A stretch of DNA of 22,812 nt. It comes from JAIVJN01 sp036732565 (GTDB lineage: Bacteria > Acidobacteriota > Vicinamibacteria > Vicinamibacterales > UBA2999). Positions 15,956 through 22,340 of the stretch are shown in pieces (position 1 is the first letter of the stretch; each line of letters starts with the position of its first letter). The stretch is taken from assembly GCA_036732565.1 (NCBI GenBank), contig DAINCF010000033.1, forward strand, positions 1 through 22,812, given 5' to 3'. A model generated the notes under the pieces. It saw only the letters and a program-made list of their open reading frames with translations. It was not told the origin of the DNA and did not search any database. The position numbers were made by a program, and so were the translations under genes.

Positions 15956-18012
15956 AGGCCGAACCAACGACGAAGCCGCGCACGGAACGAAGCGAGGCCG
16001 ACCGCGAAGCGGCCCAGGCGCCGAAGGCGCGCTACGTGGTGGTTGCAACAGCGGGACACATCGACCATGGCAAGAGCGCGCTGGTGCAGGCGCTGACCGG
16101 CATCGATCCTGACCGGTTGAAGGAGGAGAAGGAGCGCGGCATCACCATCGAGCTGGGCTTCGCGCATGCGGCGATAGGAGACCTCACCGTCGCGTTCGTC
16201 GATGTGCCGGGGCACGAGCGTTTCGTGAAAACGATGGTGGCGGGCGTGGGCGGAGTCGACGCCGTGATGCTGATCGTGGCGGCCGACGAGTCGGTGATGC
16301 CGCAAACGCGGGAGCACTTCGACATCTGCCGGTTGTTGCAGCTCACGCGCGGCGTGATCGCGGTGACGAAGGCTGACCTTGTCGAGGATCAGACGCTCGA
16401 CATCGTGACGCAGGACATTCGTGATCTCGTACGCGGGTCCTTCCTCGAAGACGCACCCATCGTTCCGGTCTCAGCACAGACGGGGCAGGGGTTGGACGCG
16501 CTGCGCGCCAGGCTGGTTGCGCTCTCGGCGCCGCCGTCGCCAAGGCTTCCACCTTCGCGCATCGCGCGCCGGCGGACAGGTCGGCCGACAAGCGAGGAGA
16601 GCGGGGAAGGAGACGCCCCGCGTCTGCCCGTCGATCGCGTCTTCTCGATGACAGGGTTCGGGACGATCGTGACCGGGACGCTGCAGAGTGGACGATTGCG
16701 CGTGAACGATGAGCTCGTCGTGCTGCCGGGATCGCGCACGGTGCGGGTTCGCGGTCTGCACCTGCACGGGGCGCCGCAGACGGAGGTGGGCCCACGCCAT
16801 CGAGTGGCCGTCAACCTTGCGGGTGTCGACGTGGCAGACATCACGCGAGGGCAGACGTTGGCTGCACCTGGGTTGCTGACCGTCACGCGTCGACTCGATG
16901 TCGAGATCGACGTCTTGCCATCGGCGCATCCGCTTCGTCATGGCGAGCGCATCCGCTTCCACACGGGCACCGCCGACGCCTTCGGCCGCCTGGTGCTCGT
17001 TGGGGAGGCAGGCTCGCCTTCGCGGCGAGGCTTCGGCGAGGCAAGCGAGATCGGGCCCGGGGCGCGAGCGCTGGTGCGCATCCGTCTCGATTCGCCGGTC
17101 GCGATCACGCGCGGCGATCGCTTCATCGTGCGCTCGGCGTCACACGCGATGACGGTGGCCGGTGGACGTGTGCTCGATGCGGACCCCGCGTTGAGGGCGC
17201 CACGAGGCGCCGAGGCCTACGAACGATTGCGCATCCTGGCGGCTTTCTCGGCAGACGATCTCTCGGCATTGGCGTCGATGGTGCGCGACCGCGGCGCCAA
17301 GGGCCTGGCGCTCGGCGAGCTGGTCTCGCGCGGCGGCGTCCCTCGCGATGGTCTCGGACGCGTGGCCTCGGAGCTCGAGCGCGGGCACGCGATCGTCGAG
17401 ATCGGCGGCCGCCTCGTGGCCGCCGCCACCGTCGACGACCTCTCGGCCAGGCTGATCGCGCTGGTGCAGGACTTTCATCGGCGCGATCCGCTCGGCGATG
17501 GTCTTCCGCGAGAGGAAGCGCGCGAGCGGCTGTTCGCGCGTGCCGACCCCGCGGTGTTCGAGTGGGTGGTCACGCAGCTGCGCGCGACCGGCACGCTCAT
17601 CGCGCGCGATCGGCTGGCACTGTCGCAGCATGCCGCCGGGCTCTCGAACGATGAGCGGCACGCTCACACGACGCTGGACGAGGCCTATCGAGAGGGCGGG
17701 CTGACGCCGCCCGACTTGGCCATCGCTGCGACCGGCCTCGACATCTCCGTCGCGCAGCGGATGCTGGAGTTGATGGTGCGTCAGAAGGCGCTCGCGCGCA
17801 TCGGCGGTCTGGTGTTCCATCCAGACGCGCTGGCCAGACTCAAGGCTGATGTGCAGACCATGAAGACGTCAGCGACCGCACGCGTCACGGTAGACGTGGC
17901 GACGTTCAAGCAGCGGTACGGCGTGTCGCGGAAGTTCGCGATACCCTTGCTGGAGTGGCTCGATCGCGAACGAGTCACACGGCGGGTGGGGGATGTGCGG
18001 GTGCTCTTGTGA
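15952..18012 (+). CDS. selB: Selenocysteine-specific translation elongation factor SelB
   Basis: 686 residues. SelB is an EF-Tu-like GTPase that brings Sec-tRNA to UGA codons marked by a SECIS hairpin. GTPase motifs: G1 AGHIDHGKS (33-41), G2 in RGITIELGFA, G3 DVPGHERFV, G4 VTKADL, G5 VSAQTGQG. The KEEKERGITIELGFA segment is diagnostic of SelB. A short low-complexity insertion (RIARRRTGRPTSEESGEGDA) precedes domain II (RVFSMTGFGTIVTGTLQSGR). The C-terminal third contains winged-helix repeats for SECIS binding, ending FAIPLLEWLDRERVTRRVGD. ATG overlaps the rnr stop (ATGA) with GGGGGA just upstream, so it is translationally coupled to rnr. selA, selD and the selenocysteine tRNA are not in the window. 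Confidence 0.95.
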   Translation: MKAEPTTKPRTERSEADREAAQAPKARYVVVATAGHIDHGKSALVQALTGIDPDRLKEEKERGITIELGFAHAAIGDLTVAFVDVPGHERFVKTMVAGVGGVDAVMLIVAADESVMPQTREHFDICRLLQLTRGVIAVTKADLVEDQTLDIVTQDIRDLVRGSFLEDAPIVPVSAQTGQGLDALRARLVALSAPPSPRLPPSRIARRRTGRPTSEESGEGDAPRLPVDRVFSMTGFGTIVTGTLQSGRLRVNDELVVLPGSRTVRVRGLHLHGAPQTEVGPRHRVAVNLAGVDVADITRGQTLAAPGLLTVTRRLDVEIDVLPSAHPLRHGERIRFHTGTADAFGRLVLVGEAGSPSRRGFGEASEIGPGARALVRIRLDSPVAITRGDRFIVRSASHAMTVAGGRVLDADPALRAPRGAEAYERLRILAAFSADDLSALASMVRDRGAKGLALGELVSRGGVPRDGLGRVASELERGHAIVEIGGRLVAAATVDDLSARLIALVQDFHRRDPLGDGLPREEARERLFARADPAVFEWVVTQLRATGTLIARDRLALSQHAAGLSNDERHAHTTLDEAYREGGLTPPDLAIAATGLDISVAQRMLELMVRQKALARIGGLVFHPDALARLKADVQTMKTSATARVTVDVATFKQRYGVSRKFAIPLLEWLDRERVTRRVGDVRVLL

Positions 18013-18024
18013 CCCGCGGCGAGC

Positions 18025-18198
18025 TCAGCTCTCCTTGTGTGCCTTCGATGGGTCCTCGATCGTGTCTTTCATCGAGGACTTGAAGTTCTTGATGCCCTGG
18101 CCAATGCCCTTCCCAATCTCCGGCAGGCGGCTTGCGCCGAAGATGAGGACAATGATCGCCAGGATGATCAGCAGCTCTGGAATACCAATCGGGCCCAT
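18025..18198 (-). CDS. tatA: Twin-arginine translocase subunit TatA/TatE
   Basis: 57 residues. TatA oligomers form the channel of the Tat pathway, which exports folded, often cofactor-bearing proteins across the inner membrane. A short N-terminus is followed by one membrane helix (IPELLIILAIIVLIF), the hinge FGASRLPEIGKGIGQGIKNFK and a short charged tail. The hinge with FG, LP and repeated glycines is the family signature. The length is at the short end for TatA. ATG 18198 is preceded by GGAGGAAG at the right distance, which decides the start against longer frames. The gene converges with selB (12 bases between stops). tatB/tatC are absent here. Confidence 0.93.
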   Translation of the reverse strand: MGPIGIPELLIILAIIVLIFGASRLPEIGKGIGQGIKNFKSSMKDTIEDPSKAHKES

Positions 18199-19138
18199 GG
18201 GTTGCTTCCTCCGATCGTGCCTCGCGGTCACGATCGCATTGATTCTAGCACCTCCCGCCGCCGAGCCGGCCCGCACCCCCACGATACTTGAAGTCCTTGC
18301 CGGTCGGCCACTTACGGGACGTCTCGACGAGGCGCCCGGCCAAGAGCCGCAATTCAAGACGACGATCCGCCAGGTCGAGGTCTACGCGAGCGCCGTGGAC
18401 GGCCGGGGGCATCCAGTGCGGGACCTTGGCGCCCAGGACTTCTCGGTCCTCGAGGACGGTGTGCCGCAGAAGATCACGACGTTCGCGGCGGGCGAGTTTC
18501 CCGCCACGGTGGCGCTGGTCATCGACCGGAGTTTCAGCATGGCGGGCACGCCGCTGACCATGGCGCGGACGGCGGGTCGGGTCTTTCTGGCCTCGCTCAA
18601 ACCTGACGATCGCGCGATGCTCGTCGGGATTGGGAGCCAGGTCGAAGTGTTGGCACCGCTGGGCGTGGACCGTGCGCCGTTGGTTGCCGCGCTGCAGAGC
18701 ATCGACCCCTGGGGCTCGACCTCGCTGCACGATGCGATCATCGAGGGCATCGATCTCCTCGAGCCCGAGCCGGGACGCCGTGCGATTGTCCTGCTGTCGG
18801 ACGCTGGCGATCGCTACAGCCGCGCGACGGCGGCCGATGTCACCGCGCGGGTGCAACGATCGCAGGTATTGCTCTACCCGATCACGATCGGGCGCGACGA
18901 GGCGCCGCTGTTCGCCGATCTGGCCAGCCTGAGCGGCGGGCGCGCGTTTCACTTACGGGACGCGAAAGCGCTCACGCGGACCCTGCAAACGGTGGCCGAG
19001 GACCTGCGGTGGCAGTACCTGCTCGGCTACGAGCCGGCCGCGGCATGGGGCGAGAAAGCCGCATGGCGCCGCCTGGAAGTGACAGTGTCGCGGCCCAAGG
19101 TGGCCGTGAGGGCCCGTCGTGGCTACCTGACACAATAG
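18197..19138 (+). CDS. Secreted VWA-domain protein (VWFA-related Acidobacterial family)
   Basis: 313 residues. A signal peptide (MGCFLRSCLAVTIALILAPP) leads to a short linker and a beta-rich segment with VEVYASAVDGRGHPVRDLGA then DFSVLEDGVPQKITTF. This is the hallmark opening of the TIGR03436-type 'VWFA-related Acidobacterial domain'. The von Willebrand A fold follows with a complete MIDAS: DRSFS (DxSxS), the Thr in GSTSLHDAI and the Asp in LLSDAGD. The end, YLLGYEPAA through RPKVAVRARRGYLTQ, is also typical. Such proteins are exported and presumed to bind partners through metal; the ligand is unknown. ATG 18197 overlaps the tatA ATG on the other strand; a TTG at 18239 would remove most of the signal peptide. 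No clear ribosome binding site is seen. Confidence 0.88.
   Translation: MGCFLRSCLAVTIALILAPPAAEPARTPTILEVLAGRPLTGRLDEAPGQEPQFKTTIRQVEVYASAVDGRGHPVRDLGAQDFSVLEDGVPQKITTFAAGEFPATVALVIDRSFSMAGTPLTMARTAGRVFLASLKPDDRAMLVGIGSQVEVLAPLGVDRAPLVAALQSIDPWGSTSLHDAIIEGIDLLEPEPGRRAIVLLSDAGDRYSRATAADVTARVQRSQVLLYPITIGRDEAPLFADLASLSGGRAFHLRDAKALTRTLQTVAEDLRWQYLLGYEPAAAWGEKAAWRRLEVTVSRPKVAVRARRGYLTQ
18242..18250 (-). promoter_or_regulatory. Extended -10 promoter for tatA
   Basis: On the minus strand TGCTAGAAT, an extended -10 (TGn then TAGAAT), ends 44 bases upstream of the tatA ATG. No good -35 is seen, which extended -10 promoters tolerate. It lies inside the signal-peptide codons of the divergent VWA gene. 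Confidence 0.45.
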
Positions 19139-19153
19139 GCGCGAGTTTTGCTC

Positions 19154-19182
19154 TTGTCAGGCCCCGTAGCCTCAGTCACAAT
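19154..19182 (+). promoter_or_regulatory. Possible sigma70-type promoter for the TonB-like operon
   Basis: TTGTCA (19154-19159), 17-base spacer, CACAAT (19177-19182), just after the VWA gene stop. If used, transcription would start near 19189, after the ATG at 19181, and the first usable start would be ATG 19220. Confidence 0.4.
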
Positions 19183-20131
19183 GAAAACTGGGAATACGGA
19201 CGACCGTCGGTCTTTACGCATGCCGGACACGTCTCGCCTCACCGATTCGGGCTCTCCAGAAGCGCCGTCGCACGAACTGCACGTGCTGGCCGATCGGCCG
19301 GTGGAAGTGCACTTCGGGTTCGAGCAGCGACAGTCGCGTGTGGGCGTCGCTTCGTCCGTCGGGGCGCACATCGTGATGGTCATCATCACGATTCTGGTCA
19401 TTCGCTATCGGCCGGAGCCCGCGGCGTTCGAGCCCCCTCCCGACCTGTCGCTGGATCGGCTCATCTGGCTGGCCGAGCCGGGACCGGGCGGCGGCGGTGG
19501 CGGCGGCGGCAACAAGGCGCCCGAACCGCCTCGAAAGGCCGAGGTTCCCGGCAAAGAGAGATTGACCGTTCCGGTGCAGCAGCCCGCGCCGACCAAGCCT
19601 CAGCCGCCGAAAAAGGAAGAGCCACCCGTCGAGCAGGACCTGAGCATTCCCGCGAAGGCACTCGCGTCGGCGGACCAGACGCTACCGGGCGTCATCGAAA
19701 GCGCCAACCTGTCGGTGGAGACCACCTCGCAAGGGACCGGCACGAACGGGGGCGCCGGCACAGGCACTGGCACCGGCATCGGATCGGGGCAAGGCTCCGG
19801 GCTCGGGCCGGGCTTTGGTGGTGGCGCGGGCGGCGGCGCCTATCGGCCAGGCTCGGGCATCACGGTCCCGAAGGTGATCCGCGAAGTCAAGCCGCAGTAC
19901 ACCGCCGATGCGATGCGCGCGAAGGTCCAGGGCGTCGCCTGGATCGAGTGCGTCGTCATGGCGGACGGGACGGTGGGTGACGTGCGCGTGATCAAGTCGC
20001 TGGATCCGGTCTTCGGTCTGGATCAGGAGGCCGCCAAGGCCGCGCGTCAATGGCGCTTCATCCCCGGCACACGCCTCGGTGAGCCGGTCCCCGTCATCAT
20101 CACCATCGAGCTGACGTTCACCCTCCGATAG
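19181..20131 (+). CDS. TonB-family protein with glycine-rich linker
   Basis: 316 residues from ATG 19181; ATG 19220 (303 residues) is an alternative and is favoured if the promoter at 19154 is real. Order: hydrophilic cytoplasmic N-terminus (about 60 residues), one membrane helix (VGAHIVMVIITILVIRY) and a proline/lysine-rich periplasmic part beginning with eight glycines. A second Gly/Thr/Ser stretch follows (GTGTGTGIGSGQGSGLGPGF). The C-terminal TonB domain has KVIREVKPQYTADAMRAKVQ then GVAWIECVVMADGTVGDVRV and ends RQWRFIPGTRLGEPVPVIIT. TonB proteins transmit the ExbBD proton-motive-force signal to outer-membrane transporters. No exbB/exbD is nearby. Some family members have other periplasmic roles, so 'energy transducer' is a family label rather than proof. 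Confidence 0.87.
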   Translation: MKTGNTDDRRSLRMPDTSRLTDSGSPEAPSHELHVLADRPVEVHFGFEQRQSRVGVASSVGAHIVMVIITILVIRYRPEPAAFEPPPDLSLDRLIWLAEPGPGGGGGGGGNKAPEPPRKAEVPGKERLTVPVQQPAPTKPQPPKKEEPPVEQDLSIPAKALASADQTLPGVIESANLSVETTSQGTGTNGGAGTGTGTGIGSGQGSGLGPGFGGGAGGGAYRPGSGITVPKVIREVKPQYTADAMRAKVQGVAWIECVVMADGTVGDVRVIKSLDPVFGLDQEAAKAARQWRFIPGTRLGEPVPVIITIELTFTLR

Positions 20132-20134
20132 CGC

Positions 20135-20362
20135 ATGCGCGGCCGTCGTCTGTGGCTAGCGGTTGTCTGTGCGTCAATCGGATTGATGCTGATCGGCGTG
20201 TTCGCGTGGGCACGCTTGCTCGAAGGTGAGCGCGAGCTGCGCGCGGCCAACCTCGCCCTCCCGCATCGGGGCGCATCGACTACGCTTGCCGGTATGGCAA
20301 TCGGTCTCGGACTTGGTGGCCTCATCCTCGGCGCTGCGGCGCTGATGCCGACACGCAAATGA
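20135..20362 (+). CDS. Small membrane protein with two predicted helices
   Basis: 75 residues, family not recognised. Two hydrophobic helices (LWLAVVCASIGLMLIGVFAW at about 6-25 and AGMAIGLGLGGLILGAAALM at about 52-71) flank a charged loop (LLEGERELRAANLAL). The basic N-terminus (MRGRR) suggests both ends face the cytoplasm. Evidence that it is real is positional: ATG lies 3 bases after the TonB-like stop, and its TGA overlaps the next gene's ATG as ATGA. It probably belongs to the same transcript as its neighbours. Confidence 0.65.
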   Translation: MRGRRLWLAVVCASIGLMLIGVFAWARLLEGERELRAANLALPHRGASTTLAGMAIGLGLGGLILGAAALMPTRK

Positions 20363-21426
20363 TCAGATCCCTTCTCGTATGGCTACTCGCCCTCGCGCCC
20401 GTGGTGGCGTCCGCGCAGAGCGTTCCGCCCGCGCGCGAAGCCGACTTCGTGGCGCGCGACGTGCGGTTCGAAAGTGGGGAACTGCTTGGCGAGGTCAAGA
20501 TCCATTACCGCACCGTCGGCGAGCCGCGGCAGGATGCTGACGGCGTCGTCCGCAACGGCGTGCTGATTCTGCACGGCACGGGCGGCTCGGGACGTGGCTT
20601 TCTCAGCGACACGTATGGTGGCGGTCTCTTTGGCCCCGGTCAGACCCTGGATGCCAACCGCTACTTCATCATCCTGCCGGACAACATCGGGCACGGACAG
20701 TCGAGCAAACCGAGCGACGGCCTCCGGATGACGTTCCCACGCTATCGATACACCGACATGGTCCGGCTGCAGCATCGCCTGGTGACGGAGGGCCTGGGGC
20801 TCTCGCATCTGCGTCTGGTGATGGGCACGTCGATGGGCGCGATGCACACGTGGATGTGGGGCCACATGTATCCGAGCTTCGCCGCGGGCCTCGTGCCGCT
20901 GGCGAGCAATCCCGTGGAGATCGCCGGTCGTAATCGCGTGTGGCGGAAGGCGCTGGTCGACGCGATCGTGACGGACCCGACGTGGAAGAACGGCGACTAC
21001 ACCGAACCGCCGCGCGGGATGGCCAGCGCGCTCGGGTTTCTGCTCCTCGCGACCAGCGTGCCGATGCAATGGCAAAAGCAGTTTTCGACAGCCGAGGCCG
21101 CCGACAAGTGGCTGGCGGACCAAATCGCGTCGCGGACCAAGACCAGTGATGCGAACGACATGATCTACTACTTCCGCGCGTCGGAAGACTACGATCCGTC
21201 GCCGCATTTGGAGAAGATCACCGCGCCGCTCCTCGCGATCAATTCGGCCGACGACTTCGTGAATCCACCCGAGCTGCCGATGATGGAGGCCCTGATCGGC
21301 AAGGTCAAACGTGGCCGCTTCGTGCTGCTGCCGATCACCGACAAGACGCGTGGGCACGGGACGCACTCCATTCCCGCGATCTGGGGCCAGGAGCTGCAGC
21401 AATTCCTGGCGAGCCTGCCCCGATGA
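20359..21426 (+). CDS. Secreted MetX-like alpha/beta hydrolase
   Basis: 355 residues. It starts with a signal peptide (MIRSLLVWLLALAPVVASAQ). The rest follows the homoserine O-acetyltransferase-like alpha/beta fold, with VLILHGTGGSGRGF, IILPDNIGHGQSSKP and RLVMGTSMGAMHTWMWGHMY. The nucleophile is S158 in GTSMG. A likely acid is D298 or D299 in INSADDFVNP, and a likely His is H333 or H336 in RGHGTHS. Homoserine acetyltransferase acts in the cytosol in methionine synthesis. The signal peptide and neighbours make that role unlikely, so this is better called a periplasmic hydrolase or acyltransferase of unknown substrate. It is ATGA-coupled to genes on both sides. Confidence 0.87.
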   Translation: MIRSLLVWLLALAPVVASAQSVPPAREADFVARDVRFESGELLGEVKIHYRTVGEPRQDADGVVRNGVLILHGTGGSGRGFLSDTYGGGLFGPGQTLDANRYFIILPDNIGHGQSSKPSDGLRMTFPRYRYTDMVRLQHRLVTEGLGLSHLRLVMGTSMGAMHTWMWGHMYPSFAAGLVPLASNPVEIAGRNRVWRKALVDAIVTDPTWKNGDYTEPPRGMASALGFLLLATSVPMQWQKQFSTAEAADKWLADQIASRTKTSDANDMIYYFRASEDYDPSPHLEKITAPLLAINSADDFVNPPELPMMEALIGKVKRGRFVLLPITDKTRGHGTHSIPAIWGQELQQFLASLPR

Positions 21427-22187
21427 AGTCGTCGATCGTCGTCTTTCTCGTCGCACTCGCTGGTGCCTTGCATGCACAAGGCGGCGCCGGCCAGCAGACG
21501 CCGCGTCTGCGTGCGCAAGTGGTGCAGAGCTATCCGCACGATCGCGGCGCGTTCACGCAGGGTCTCGTGCTGAACGGGAAGACGTTGTTCGAGAGCACCG
21601 GCCTCGTCGGTCGATCCACGCTGCGTGAGGTGGAGGTCGCCACCGGCCGCGTGGTCCGCTCCGTCGACGTCGCGCCGCCGATCTTCGCCGAGGGTCTCGC
21701 GCAGATCGGCACCAGCCTGTTCCAGCTCACGTGGCAGAACGAGAAGGTCCTGACCTACGACGCCGCGACGTTCAAGCAGACCGGGGAGCTCACGTATCGT
21801 GGGGAAGGGTGGGGGCTCTGCCACGACGGCCGTCAGCTGGTCATGAGCGACGGCAGCGACAAGCTCACCTTTCGTCAACCGTCCGACTTCTCCGTCGCCC
21901 GGACGCTTCCGGTGACGATGGATGGACGGCCGGTGCCGAATCTCAACGAGCTGGAGTGCGTCGACGGTCTCGTGTACGCCAACGTCTGGCAGACCGACAC
22001 GATCGTTCGCATCGACGCGAAGACCGGTCGCGTGCTCGCGCTGATCGATTCGTCGGCGCTCCTGACTCCAAGCGAGCGAGCCGGGACCGACGTCCTCAAC
22101 GGCATCGCCTACGATCCCGCCGATCAGACTTTCCTCATCACCGGCAAGCTCTGGCCGAAGCTGTTCCGCGTCCGCTTCGCTCGGTAG
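21423..22187 (+). CDS. Glutaminyl-peptide cyclotransferase (beta-propeller type), secreted
   Basis: 254 residues with a signal peptide (MKSSIVVFLVALAGALHAQ). The family (Glu_cyclase_2, the plant/bacterial papaya-type QC) converts N-terminal glutamine of peptides or proteins to pyroglutamate, releasing ammonia. Characteristic segments: YPHDRGAFTQGLVL, FESTGLVGRSTLREVEV, FAEGLAQ, YRGEGWGLCHDG, NELECVDGLVYANVWQTD, VLNGIAYDPA and ITGKLWPKLFRV. They mark the five-bladed propeller and its active-site Glu residues. The ATG overlaps the hydrolase stop (ATGA), so the protein is made with the MetX-like enzyme. Both are predicted to be exported, which suggests a common periplasmic or outer-surface process. 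An intrinsic terminator follows directly. Confidence 0.93.
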   Translation: MKSSIVVFLVALAGALHAQGGAGQQTPRLRAQVVQSYPHDRGAFTQGLVLNGKTLFESTGLVGRSTLREVEVATGRVVRSVDVAPPIFAEGLAQIGTSLFQLTWQNEKVLTYDAATFKQTGELTYRGEGWGLCHDGRQLVMSDGSDKLTFRQPSDFSVARTLPVTMDGRPVPNLNELECVDGLVYANVWQTDTIVRIDAKTGRVLALIDSSALLTPSERAGTDVLNGIAYDPADQTFLITGKLWPKLFRVRFAR

Positions 22188-22195
22188 ACAAAGAA

Positions 22196-22227
22196 AACGC
22201 CCGGCAAGCGCGAGCCCGCCGGGCGTT
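22196..22227. terminator. Bidirectional intrinsic terminator
   Basis: AACGCCCGGC (22196-22205) and GCCGGGCGTT (22218-22227) form a perfect 10-bp stem with a 12-base loop. On the minus strand the stem is followed by TTTTCTTTG, a good U-tract for ending the groL transcript. On the plus strand GTTGTTCTC is weaker but serves the glutaminyl cyclase operon. Confidence 0.85.
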
Positions 22228-22243
22228 GTTCTCATTAACGTAG

Positions 22244-22331
22244 GTAGCGCAGGCCTTCAGGCCTGCCTGATCTACGTAGCGCAGGCCTTCCGGCCTGCCT
22301 GGTGTACGTAGCGCAGGCCTTCAGGCCTGCC
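22244..22331 (+). repeat. Three tandem REP-like repeats, 32-base period
   Basis: Three direct copies of GTAGC plus the GCAGGCC-TTCA-GGCCTGC hairpin start at 22244, 22276 and 22308. The spacing is exactly 32 bases, with short variable linkers. Copy 2 has TTCC instead of TTCA in the loop. They lie between the terminator and the groL stop, in the 3' untranslated region of groL. Confidence 0.92.
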
Positions 22332-22340
22332 CTGCGTCCT

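Noticed and set aside
19489..19511. Run of glycine codons as a possible sequencing or assembly error
   Set aside because: The frame continues correctly into the TonB C-terminal domain on the far side, so no frameshift is implied.
22244..22331. CRISPR-like array
   Set aside because: There are only three units with a 32-base period and linkers of a few bases, too short for spacers. The units are palindromic REP-like elements also found elsewhere, and no cas gene is present.
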